The translations under genes were made by a program, and so were the position numbers. Shown in pieces: positions 49,966 to 59,900 of a DNA stretch of 64,000 bases. The notes under the pieces were generated by a model. That model was given only the letters and a program-made list of their open reading frames with translations. It was not told the DNA's origin and searched no databases. The first letter of the stretch is position 1; every line of letters begins with the position of its first letter. Source of the stretch: Channallabes apus (lineage: Eukaryota; Chordata; Actinopteri; Siluriformes; Clariidae); assembly GCA_030522415.1 (NCBI GenBank), contig CM060121.1:19514642-19578641 (forward strand). The letters run 5' to 3'.

Positions 49966-50735
49966 GTGTCCTGTGAAGTAATGGGAAAAAAACTATGAGC
50001 AAAAAAAAAAAAAAGTCCCACTTTACCAGAGTTCACCCTATTAAGCTGAGAATAGATGAGTGTGTGAGAGTGTGTATGAGTGTGTTCACACGGTCATGGT
50101 AAAGTGGCAGATCAGTGCTACATGATAGAGGGGAAAAAATGAAGAAACGTTAGATTTGGGTCAGTGTGAATGAATCCTGTCGCCTTCACTCCTCACACGG
50201 CGCTCTGGCACAATTTCTCACTATCATGAAGCACAAACGTGAGCCAAAGCGATAACGCGTCTGAAACACGCAACTTGTGTATTCGGCCATGTTTAATGAA
50301 GTAACGTGAACATCTGACCCGTTTCAGAAAGCATACCTGTCTCAAGACATACACACAGCAGCTGAAGCACAACACGCAGAGTTAACGATCTAACGTCTTA
50401 ACCGGCTAGTCGAGCGCTTACTAAAACTGTGGACCAAACTAGCTCACTAACAGAACCGTCAGCTGCTAACAAGTGGCGCGTTAAAAAAAAAAAGTCCCGG
50501 CGTGTTGAAAATACACTGGACAGTACTGTTTTTACCCCTGAATTACCTGTAGAACCACCTCGACGTCATAAGAGTTGCCTTTGCTCTTCTGGTGTCCGCG
50601 GAATTGCGAGCCGCTGTACAGGAGCGATGTGGCGACGCCGGGCTGCTGCGTGTTGATCGGGGGCGGCGGAGTGAGAGAGGCCGAGGACACGCAGGCCGCT
50701 GCTGAACCGGGACAGCGCTCTGTACGGACCGGCAT
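40004..50735 (-). CDS. gid4: GID complex substrate receptor GID4
   Basis: GID4 is the substrate receptor of the GID/CTLH E3 ubiquitin ligase. It binds proteins with an N-terminal proline or similar degron in a beta-barrel pocket so that they are ubiquitinated. Six coding exons join in frame: 50547-50735, 48385-48444, 46229-46336, 44099-44200, 41692-41822 and 40004-40067, giving 217 aa. The start at 50735 is the first in-frame ATG after a TAA four codons upstream. The residues are nearly those of mammalian GID4: [20 protein letters not shown] in exon 1, [43 protein letters not shown], the [18 protein letters not shown] block, and [13 protein letters not shown] at the C terminus. The long N-terminal extension of the human protein is absent. 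Introns hold several mobile elements. The first intron is phase 0, and the gene next door is drc3, as in mammals. Confidence 0.96.
40701..40745. other. Near-perfect 22-bp palindrome in gid4 intron 5
   Basis: GTATACCTTGAGTGACAGAA reads back as TTCTGTCACTCAAGATATAC with one mismatch and almost no loop. Confidence 0.8.
42070..42240 (+). mobile_element. Degraded tRNA-like SINE in gid4 intron 4
   Basis: GGTGGCTCAATCGGCTGTGGG and GGTCGGGGGTTTGAGTTCC resemble A and B boxes. The block TCTGCTCCAGGGGCACTATC and the rest of the tail are like other fish SINEs. Confidence 0.5.
42712..43600. mobile_element. Harbinger-like element with TTA target duplication
   Basis: The ends GGCTGAATGCCAATTCTA and AGAATTGGGATTCAGCC are inverted and flanked by TTA on both sides (42709-42711 and 43601-43603). 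A TTA duplication fits PIF/Harbinger. The inverted repeats continue as CCCTACCCC-rich sequence. The 102-codon minus-strand frame at 43184-43492 is not recognised as a transposase. It lies in gid4 intron 4. Confidence 0.6.
44305..44480. mobile_element. Small MITE in gid4 intron 3
   Basis: CAGGGTGGGTG and CACCCACCCTG are inverted ends flanked by TA. The length is 176 bases, with no ORF. A mariner-type MITE is the likely class. Confidence 0.65.
44481..46228. other. Rest of gid4 intron 3
   Basis: No gene or clear element is seen. It is AT-rich, with an A tract at about 44508-44527. Confidence 0.5.
46689..48109. mobile_element. Non-autonomous hAT element, copy B, with 8-bp target duplication
   Basis: It is the same element as 8417-9854, here in gid4 intron 2. 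It starts TAGGGCTGGGCGAT, ends CACAGCCCTA and is flanked by ACAGGAAC (46681-46688 and 48110-48117). One base in the right end differs from copy A (CAC for CCC). The transposase remnant is shorter because of a deletion near 47755. Confidence 0.85.
48541..48614. other. 34-bp stem inverted repeat in gid4 intron 1
   Basis: ACATGATTTATTTCATGAGA and following bases (48541-48574) pair with 48581-48614 with two mismatches across a six-base loop. It lies about 100 bases upstream of the exon 2 acceptor in the transcript. It may be a tiny MITE. Confidence 0.75.
49252..50036 (-). mobile_element. LINE-like tail plus truncated Tc1 element in gid4 intron 1
   Basis: Bases 49252 to about 49445 resemble a fish LINE 3' end (GTCAGGAAGGGCATCCAATATAAAAC). 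From there to about 49915 the minus strand encodes part of a Tc1 transposase: the helix-turn-helix region with [11 protein letters not shown] and GRPPKLTG, and the first catalytic Asp in [12 protein letters not shown]. The C-terminal half, with the other two catalytic residues, is missing. A TA tract (49926-49962) splits it. It is the same family as 51317-52577. Confidence 0.7.
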
Positions 50736-51004
50736 GGCTGATAGTTAACTCTGCTCGCCTCGGCGGGGTGAACCCCGACTCAGAGTCACGAATCGAATTC
50801 AACAAGGTGAAGAAGGAATCCTAACCATGGGCCGACTGCACTCTCCTCCGCTCCTGCAGACGCGCCTTCGGTCTCTCGGCATCTATGAAGGAATGAGGTC
50901 GCTGAAAACCAACAGTTCTCGCGATTGGACGACAAGGGGTCACGTGTTGTAGTAAAGCAACGGTGATTCGTGATTTAAAAAAGCGGTTTGGTGGGAGTTG
51001 TAGT
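50736..51004 (-). promoter_or_regulatory. gid4 promoter region, GC-rich
   Basis: The sequence upstream of the gid4 start is rich in G, C and CpG compared with the rest of the window and has no TATA box. It contains TTCTCGCGATTGG (about 50917-50929), which joins a TCTCGCGA-type motif with an inverted CCAAT box, and GGTCACGTG (50938-50946), an E-box. GGGAGTTGTAGT (50993-51004) matches part of the ZNF143/SBS motif in reverse. These are typical of housekeeping promoters. The transcription start is not located. Confidence 0.55.
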
Positions 51005-51091
51005 TTGAAAAAAAGTGCAAAACCCAGGAATAAATACTAAAAATCGTGTGCTGTATATAGTATTAACACAACATAGGATTGTATAGAAAAT

Positions 51092-51300
51092 ATGCGGTAA
51101 GGTGGCGTAGAGGTTAAGCACTCGCACCTCCAGGTTCTGTGTTCGATTCCCACTTTGGGTCTGATTGGTGGGTTTCCTCCAAGTTTTTTCTGTTTCCTCC
51201 CACAGTCCAAAGACATGCAGATTAGGCTAATTGGCATTCCCAAACTATTCGTAGTGTGTGTGCGCGCGTGTTCGTTCCTGTATAAAGAATAACGTGATGC
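51092..51300 (+). mobile_element. Truncated tRNA-SINE copy beside a Tc1 insertion
   Basis: It matches the first 200 bases of the SINE at 35500 (GGTGGCGTAGAGGTTAAGC, GTGTTCGATTCCC). The 3' part is lost before the Tc1 element at 51317. Confidence 0.7.
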
Positions 51301-51316
51301 AGATGATGAGTGATTA

Positions 51317-52577
51317 CAGTGGCTTGCAAAAGTATTCGGCCCCCTTGAACTTTTCCACACTTTGTCACATTACAGCCACAAACATGAATCAATTTTATTG
51401 GAATTCCACGTGAAAGACCAATACAAAGTGGTGTACACGTGAGAAGTGGAACGAAAATCATACATGATTCCAAACATTTTTTTTCCTACAAATAAATAAC
51501 TGCAAAGTGGGGTGTGTGTAATTATTCAGCCCCCTTTGGTCTGAATGCAGTCAGTTGCCCATAGACATTGCCTGATGAGTGCTAATGACTAAATTGAGTG
51601 CACCTGTGTGTAATCTAATGTCAGTACAAATACAGCTGCTCTGTGACGGCCTCAGAGGTTGTCTAAGAGAATATTGGGAGCAACAACACCATGAAGTCCA
51701 AAGAACACTCCAGACAAGTCAGGGATAAAGTTATTGAGAAATTTAAAGCAGGCTTAAGCTACAAATAGATTTACAAAGCCTTGAACATCCCACAGAGCAC
51801 TGTTCAAGCGATCATTCAGAAATGGAAGGAGTATGGCACAACTGTAAACCTACCAAGACAAGGCCGTCCACCTAAACTCACAGGCAAGGAGAGCGCTTAT
51901 CAGAAATGTAGCCAAGAGGCTGGGGGTGCTTCTCTTCAGCAGGGACAGGGAAGCTGGTCAGAGTTGATGGGAAGATGGATGGAGCCAAATACAGGGCAAC
52001 CTTGGAAGAAAACCTCTTGGAGTCTGCAAAAGACTTGAGACTGGGGCAACGGTTCACCTTCCAGCCGGACAACGACCCTAAACATAAAGCCAGGGCAACA
52101 ATGGAATGGTTTAAAATAAAAACATATCCATGTGGTAGAATGGCCCAGTCAAAGTCCAGATCTAAATCCAATCGAGAATCTGTGGCAAGATCTGAAAACT
52201 GCTGTTCACAAACGCTGTCCATCTAATCTACTGAGCTGGAGCTGTTTTGCAAAGAAGAATGGGTGAGGATTTCAGTCTCTAGATGTGCAAAGCTGGTAGA
52301 GACATACCTTAAAAGACTGGCAGCTGTAATTACAGCAAAAGGTGGTTCTACAAAGTATTGACTCAGGGGGCTGAATAATTCCGCACACCCCACTTTTCAG
52401 TTATTTATTTGTGAAAAATGTTTGGAATCATGTATGATTTTCGTTCCACTTCTCACGTGTACACCACTTTGTATTGGTCTTTCATATGGAATTCCAATAA
52501 AATTGCTTCATGTTTGGGCTCTAATGTGACAAAATGTGGAAAAGTTCAAGGGGGCCGAATACTTTTGCAAGCCACTG
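51317..52577 (+). mobile_element. Tc1-like element with internal deletion
   Basis: The ends CAGTGGCTTGCAAAAGTATT and AATACTTTTGCAAGCCACTG are perfectly inverted and flanked by TA. The inverted repeats are long, about 200 bases. The transposase begins at 51691 and has an early stop. Helix-turn-helix sequence ([15 protein letters not shown]) and the second catalytic Asp (PDNDPKHKA) remain, but the part between them with the first Asp is lost. Length is 1261 against about 1600 for full Tc1 elements. Confidence 0.85.
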
Positions 52578-52585
52578 TAAGTGTA

Positions 52586-52860
52586 TATAAGATGACATAG
52601 TGGTTTACTGTTGCCCTTCACCTCCAAGGTCAAGGGTTTGATTCCCGCCTCGGGGTCTGCGCATGTGAGTTTTCAGGTTTCCCTAGAGTATTCGGGTTCA
52701 AAGTACAATGACAGGCAGACTAGGTTAATATGCATTCCGAAATTGCCCACAGTGTGTATGTGCTCAACGATGGATTGGCTCTCTGGCAGGGTGTAGGCTT
52801 CAGGGCCCTGTGACCCTGCACACAGGATAAAGCAATAGAAGATGAATAAAAGAATGAATG
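52586..52860 (+). mobile_element. Degraded tRNA-SINE copy
   Basis: It matches the SINE at 35500 through AAGGGTTTGATTCCCGCCTCGG, ACGATGGATTGGC and a tail of GATGAATAAAAGAATGAATG, with many changes. Confidence 0.65.
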
Positions 52861-52866
52861 GGTATA

Positions 52867-54490
52867 CAGTGGTGTGAAAAACTATTTGCCCCCTCCTGAT
52901 TTTTTATCCTTTTGCATGTTTGTCACACAAAATGTTTCTGATCATCAAACACATTTAACTATTGGTCAAAGATAACACAAGTAAACACAAAATGCAGTTT
53001 TTAAATGAGGGGTTTTATTATTTAGGGAGAAAAAAAAATCCAAACCTACATGGCCCTGTGTGGAAAAAGTAATTGCCCCTGAACCTAATAACTGGTTGGG
53101 CCACCCTTAGCAGCAATAACTGCAATCATGCGGTTGCGATAACTTGCAACGAGTCTTTTACAGCGCTCTGGAGGAATTTTGGCCCACTCATCTTTGCAGA
53201 ATTGTTGTAATTCAGCTTTATTTGAGGGTTTTCTAGCATGAACCGCCTTTTTAAGGTCATGCCACAACATCTCAATAGGATTCAGGGCAGGACTTTGACT
53301 AGGCCACTCCAAAGTCTTCATTTTGTTTTTCTTCAGCCATTCAGAGGTGGATTTGCTGGTGTGTTTTGGGTCATTGTCCTGCTGCAGCACCCAAGATCGC
53401 TTCAGCTTGAGTTGACGAACAGATGGCCGGACATTCTCCTTCAGGATTTTTTTATTAGACAATAGAATTCATGGTTCCATCTATCACAGCAAGCCTTCCA
53501 GGTCCTGAAGCAGCAAAACAACCCCAGACCATCACACTACCACCACCACATTTTACTGTTGGTATGATGTTCTTTTTCTGAAATGCTGTGTTACTTTTAC
53601 GCCAGATGTAACGGGACACGCACCTTCCAAAAAGTTCAACTTTTGTCTCGTCTGTCCACAAGGTATTTTCCCAAAAGTCTTGCCAATCATTGAGATGTTT
53701 TTTTTAGCAAAATTGAGACGAGCCTTAATGTTCTTTTTGCTTAAAAGTGGTTTGCACCTTGGAAATCTGCCATGCAGGCCGTTTTTGCCCAGTCTCTTTC
53801 TTATGGTGGAGTCGTGAACACTGACCTTAATTGAGGCAAGTGAGGCCTGCAGTTCTTTAGATGTTGTCCTGGGGTCTTTTGTGGCCTCTTGGATGAGTTG
53901 TGTCTGCGCTCTTGGGGTAATTTTGGTCAGCCGGCCACTCCTGGGAAGGTTCACCACTGTTCCATGTTTTTGCCATTTGTGGATAATGGCTCTCACTGTG
54001 GTTCGCTGGAGTCCCAAAGCTTTAGAAATGGCTTTATAACCGTTACCAGACTGATAGATCTCAATTACTTTTCTTCTCATTTGTTCCTGAATTTCTTTGG
54101 ATCTTGGCATGATGTCTAGCTTTTGAGGTGCTTTTGGTCTACGTCTCTGTGTCAGGTAGCTCCTAATATAAGTGATTTCTTGATTGAAACAGGTGTGGCA
54201 GTAATCAGGCCTGGGGGTGACTACAGAAATTGAACTCAGGTGTGATAAACCACAGTTAAGTTATTTTTTAACAAGGGGGGCAATCACTTTTTCACACAGG
54301 GCCATGTAGATTTGGAGTTTTTATTCTCCCTTAATAACGTAAACCTTCATTTAAAAACTGCATTTTGTGTTCAATTATGTTATCTTTGACTAATAGTTAA
54401 CGGTTTTTGATGAGCAGAAACATTTAAGTGTGACAAACATGCAAAAGAATAAGAAATCAGGAAGGGGGCAAATAGTTTTTCACACCACTG
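52867..54490 (-). mobile_element. Nearly full-length Tc1 element, second family
   Basis: The ends CAGTGGTGTGAAAAACTATT and AATAGTTTTTCACACCACTG are inverted and flanked by TA. It is 1624 bases long, the normal size for Tc1. The minus strand carries a transposase that starts at 54110 (MPRSKEIQEQ), with two helix-turn-helix regions to about 53700. Confidence 0.9.
53085..54110 (-). pseudogene. Tc1 transposase, two frameshifts from intact
   Basis: The three frames 54110-53700, 53661-53465 and 53462-53085 together cover a whole DD34E transposase. The first Asp is in WTDETKVELFG, the second in QQDNDPKHTS and the Glu in LNPIEMLWHD. A frameshift near 53690 (in a T run) and another near 53463 break the chain. 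The catalytic residues are all kept, so decay is recent. The element itself cannot make a full protein as it stands. Confidence 0.85.
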
Positions 54491-55284
54491 TATAACACAT
54501 GATTAAACTTACAACACCGCAGGATAAATCCGTGGTGGGGTTTTCTTTCTTTCTTTTTTAACAGAGTATGATGGTTCAGCGGTAAATTATGTTCTTGCTT
54601 ACTGTCTGTGTATTTTGCATGTTCTCCGCCATACTCAGTGGGTTTCCCTGGGTAACCAAGTGTTCTTCAACAGTCCAAAAAATATGCGTTGCTGATCGGC
54701 ATTTTCAAATTGCTTGGAGCGTATTTTGTGTGGGTTGTTGTCATTCTGTTCGCGTTGGCATGCCTTAAAGTTCAAGTTAGGCTATAAATAAGAGAAATAT
54801 TTAGTGATATTACATGAATCCAAAGGCAATTTCATACATACCCTGCCTTCTTTGTAACTGTAAGTTTAAAAGGTCGTGTTCATGGATTCGCTCAACCTAC
54901 GTTGTTTTTCAAACTTTTAATTGTGATAATGATAAATATTAAAAATGAAATGTGTAAAAACTATGAACACTGATAATAACTTGCTGTCTGAACACTGAAT
55001 ATTACCTGGATAAAGATTTTCTTTCATCAAAAATAAAGGGGGATAGATTAAACCATTTTTCTCCTTTGTTCAAAAACATATACTTATTTTTTTCAATCAT
55101 TATCAATGTCACAGAATGTAGATTAAACAACACGACGTACTTTTGTTTGGATTGATAAAGCCCGAAATGTGTCTGAAAAGCACTTGCAACACACATTAAT
55201 CCCTGTAGGTGGCAGCATTGTGCAGGAAAAAAAGACGAAGAAAATGTGATAAAGGACATAGCCTTTGCAACACTGACCCCTTTC

Positions 55285-55332
<48 letters not shown>

Positions 55333-56954
55333 ACAGTATATTGGCACACAAATTTCATATTTTAATAGTTCCAATGCATTGGTCTGCACTGTAAAAAAAA
55401 AAAAAAAAAAAATAACAAAAAGAAATAATAATAAAAAAGTGGGATACAAAATAAAAAAATAGGGACAGGTGTGCAAACATATGGAAGACATACATTTATT
55501 TGTTATTACTTTAATTAATTCAATTAATATTTTAATTTGGAACACTGTCTCCTGCAAATGTTTTAAACTTCAAAAATCTGCTCATTTGATGCATAATTAA
55601 TTAAGGGTAACATGGAAGTAATGGATAATAAAAACAGCTAGTAGTTGTTTGAGGTATCATTATCCTCCACTAATGCCTGATTGTTTTTTTTTTTTTAACA
55701 AATGTTTACTGTCACTACACAGAAATAATATGACTTAAGTAGTATTACAGAGTTATTATATTTGCTCCTAGGCCTGATTAATAAAACAATAGTGATATGT
55801 ATTTCAGTAGACACTTCATCGATAGGACCATTTTTATTGATTAGTGATTTTTGGTTAGGTGTTTAACTCTTAAAAAAATGTTTCAAAAATTTTTTGATTA
55901 AATTTGCAAATGATGCAGTATGTAATTAAATAAGTGCTGGTTTGCATACATTTTAAAAACAGAAATCTGAACACTGGATAAAGTCTGGTTCTGAATTCCT
56001 GTTATGTTTTTTGACATATTAGAGTGCTTAAAGAGGTATTTTTTTGGATATCTGCTCTTATCACCATTAACATCATTAAAAAATATTGTAAACAATAAAA
56101 TCAAAACCTTTGTCTAACAGGTTTTTTTGGTTGTTTTGTTGTTTTTAGGACCAAAAAATGCTCATTGTGAGAGTTCTACATTTTTGTGACATCATTCCCA
56201 TATTCCTAGTGGTAAAATTGACATGCTATAAAAGTAATGATAACTTTCATTCCAACTGACATATTTGAAAACCCAAATGTACCTCCCGGATCTGTGTGCG
56301 TGGAGTTTGCACATTCTCTCCCACATTCCAAAGACATGCAGATTAGGCTGCAGATTCCCAAATTGCCAGTAGTATGTGTGTGTGCGCCCTGCGATGGATT
56401 GGCACCCTGTTCAGTGAGTACCCTACGCCCCAATGACCCTGAAAAAGGATAAACAGCATAGAAAATTAATGAATGGATGGAGCCCCAAGGGGTCAAGAGA
56501 ATATAATGGAAAACAAAAAAGACCACGTTACACTCTATTAAATGTTCGATCCTACTTTAATCTGAGCATTGGGAATCTTGTATGTATTTGTTATATATTT
56601 CATCATACTTATATTATGTTGTGTTATAGTTTTTCAGGTTCTTGTTATTTTGTCTTCCAAAATAACAATATTATTATAATTGTGTTAACAATTTAATGAA
56701 TATGTTTGATACAAATTTATGTAAAAAAATGTTAAATAATATTATTTCTCTGCAAAACATTTAGAGCTGTTGCTTTAATGAAGGCATTCAGTTGTATGAA
56801 TAAAAAAAACAAACTATGTAAAATAACAGTATTTCCCTGCAAAATAATATATAACAATTTCTGTAAATTTAACGTTTTTTTTTCACAATTTTTTTTTATA
56901 CTGTAGTGTGAGTGGGTGTAAGATTCCCAGCCTGACTTTTCATTCCAGTCTGAC
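54491..56954. other. Intergenic sequence between the Tc1 element and drc3
   Basis: No gene is visible. It holds a SINE fragment at about 54570-54740, a GA tract (55289-55328), a poly-A tract (55393-55411) and a SINE fragment at 56279-56480. The open frames on the minus strand at 55002-55557 arise from the GA and A tracts. Confidence 0.55.
56279..56480 (+). mobile_element. Truncated tRNA-SINE copy
   Basis: GATCTGTGTGCGTGGAGTTTGC, CCAAAGACATGCAGATTAGGCT and CCTGCGATGGATTGGCACCC match the middle and 3' parts of the SINE at 35500. Confidence 0.7.
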
Positions 56955-59900
56955 TCAGTTCCTCCTACTGGTAGTCAGGCAAAGTGTTCCCTCCAGCTGG
57001 TCTCTTGAATAATTGACATATTCATGAATTTCTGAGATTCGTTTGCGATTCCTTTTAACTTTGTCATCATGTAACTGTTAAAAGAAAAGGTATTTTTACA
57101 TTGGCTCTCCCACATGTTCAAAACAAACAAAGAAAATCAGTGCAATTGTACAGCAGACCTCTCTTGATCTCAAATGCAATTTACTTAAACACACCCGTTC
57201 ACCAGTGAGCTGGTGAACAGGCAGTAACTTTCCCTTACCGACTTCATTAGTTCACTTTTCCAGCTGTTGATCCGTGTCAAGAGCTCATCCTCTCTGTTGT
57301 CAATCTTCAGCAGATGTGTGTCATGTGATGCACTGACAGCGTTGATCATCGTGTCTTTGTCCACAAAGAGCTACACATCAGCGATGAGCAGTGAAACCAG
57401 ATGCCATCCTCACTCTATCTACATGTTAATAACACTCGTAAATTGTTATTTCACTAACCAAGAGGACATCCTCAGGCAAAGCCTCCTTCAGCTCACGCTT
57501 AGACACTTTATCCAGTGTTTCCGCAGCAATCTCCAGCACACGCTCATGATGCTGGTTTTCCAGATCTCGACACTGAGCAAATGTGAAGCTGAGTTAAAGA
57601 AGCTACATTTGATAACGGTTCACATCAAAGTTACAGTAGAGCCTCTACTGGATATTTCTTAAAGGATATATGCTTTGGACATATTCGGCAAACCCTCCAA
57701 CCATTTCTGTGATGTTTCTCTCAAAGTCTTTAATGATGTCCTGAGAGAGAGAGAGAAAAGAAAATTCTTAGATTAATAAATCTATGAAGCACAAACGACT
57801 GAATATTTAATAGCTTTAAGGTGAACATGCAGGTCATGTTGGTTGGTTGCAATGCACTTAAACTGGAGACAATACATTTCTTTTCTTTTCACAAACAAAC
57901 TGTCATATCAAGAATTATATATATTTTTTATCTGTATTTACACTATATGGACAAAAGTATTTGGCCAAACCTGAAGTGACATTGTATCCAAATACACATA
58001 TACTTCAATATGGAGTTGTTCCACTTTTTTCAGCTATGACAGCTTCCACTCTTCTTGAAAGGCTTTTGGAGAGCTTCTGTGGGAATCTGTGCCCATTCAT
58101 TCTGTAGAGCATCTATGAGGTCATACACTGACAAAAAGGGCCTCCAAACTGTTGCCAAAAAGTTGGAAGCATAGCATAGTCTTGGTATGCTGAAGCATTA
58201 AGATTGTCCTTCACTGGGGATAAGGGGCCTGATTTCAATATTTAACAGGTTTGGCCAAATACTTTTGTCCTTAAAATGTATGTTTTGTCTGCAGGTCCCT
58301 GGAATATATGTTCTGCTCCCACATTATCACGGCTCTACAGCCAATCAGGGGCGTCTATGAGCTCGCGCACACGGAAGGAGCGGCTAGCGCTTTCCTCCGA
58401 GTGTGTTACTCCGCCCCTAACAGTGCGTGAGCGAGTAGGTCGAAAAGATGCGGTCGGCTGGCGTCATGCGGTTCGGAGGAAACACGTGATAGTCTTCGGC
58501 CCTCCTGGCTGAATGGTAGTAATAGCCTTAATGTGGGAGCCCCCCCTAGTGACGGGGAGGAATTGGCCACGACTAAATTGGGGAGAAAATCGCGGGAAAA
58601 ATCCAAAAACATAATAAATACAAGCACATTCATTTACTGTATACCTGTGATTTGCCTTGCCACTCGCACTACTGTCTGAACTGTCTATACTATTATCGAA
58701 AACTAATCACAATAAGTGCAAAATTCGCTGGAAAACATATGGACCATTGTGCACCATACCTCCATCTGAGACACTAGCTGCAGCTCCAGAGTCAGGAGAG
58801 TGTCACAAACCTCCGAGATCTCATTTCTGACTCTGTCTTTCACCAAGCTGTGGTCTGCCTCCTGCTTCATCTCAACCATTACCTCCAAGAGAATTATATA
58901 GTATTGGGGTTATGTATGAGAGTAACATTATTAGCACTCTATTAGTCTACTGTCTGTCTATGTTAAGAAGAAACCAACCTGTCTCCTTGATCTCTCAAAG
59001 TCAGCTACTACTTGAGCTCCTCTCTGCTGATTGTCAGCCATGGCCATTTGGATACAGGTGAAGAAACATTCCATGTCATTCTGCCTTTGGGTGTGCTGTG
59101 TTAAACCTGCTTCAAAAATCTGCATGCAGAATGCTTCCAACTGCGTCCGATATGTGTCAATGCAGTTAAGAAAAATGCAATGTGTATTATTGTCTTTAAA
59201 GGCACCATTTGTAATACTAACGGACCTTTGTGTGCTTCATCTCTGTTTATGTGCGTCCTTCCTTTAAGGTTTAAAATTGTGCCATTTTTATACCGTCCCA
59301 ACAGGTGATGTATGTCTAATGGATTTTCATTTCAATTTACTGCATTTCGAGGACGTCCTTAGCCAAACCAACTTACATTAGGGCTATGAAGTTTTCATCA
59401 ATAAATATATACTTACATTAGTTCACTAAGATACCAGCTTGAAGTACTATACCATCAATCAGGCACTCTTGGGTATTGGCTTCAGCAAATTACTTAAGAA
59501 ACAGAAAGGTCTTTATACAGTACGTCGTTCAAAAAAGAATAAAAATCTAAAGAGAACACCCATCAACATGGCTTGCCTTTTAAGGAAATGAGGTATGTCT
59601 CTATTTCTGCTTGGGGTGAGTTATGCTGGATTAAATTAATTTTAAATTGGGCAGTTAGTTACTTGGAATTACATCAATTCTGACCTGAGCTACAATAAGA
59701 GAAAGCTATGAATGCTTCCACGTTTTGTTCTTGGTAGCAAAAATGTGGCAACTGTAACTGTGATGAATGATGTATATTATCGAATTGTTGCAAACTGTGT
59801 TTAACTTACTGTACAGTGCCTTGCAAAAGTATTCATACCCCTTGAACTTTTCCATATCTTGTCATGTTACCTCCACAAACCTTAACTTATTTAATACGGA

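Noticed and set aside
55002..55557. Minus-strand frames of 118 and 144 codons
   Set aside because: They run through a GA tract (Ser-Leu repeats) and a poly-A tract and have no recognisable domain.
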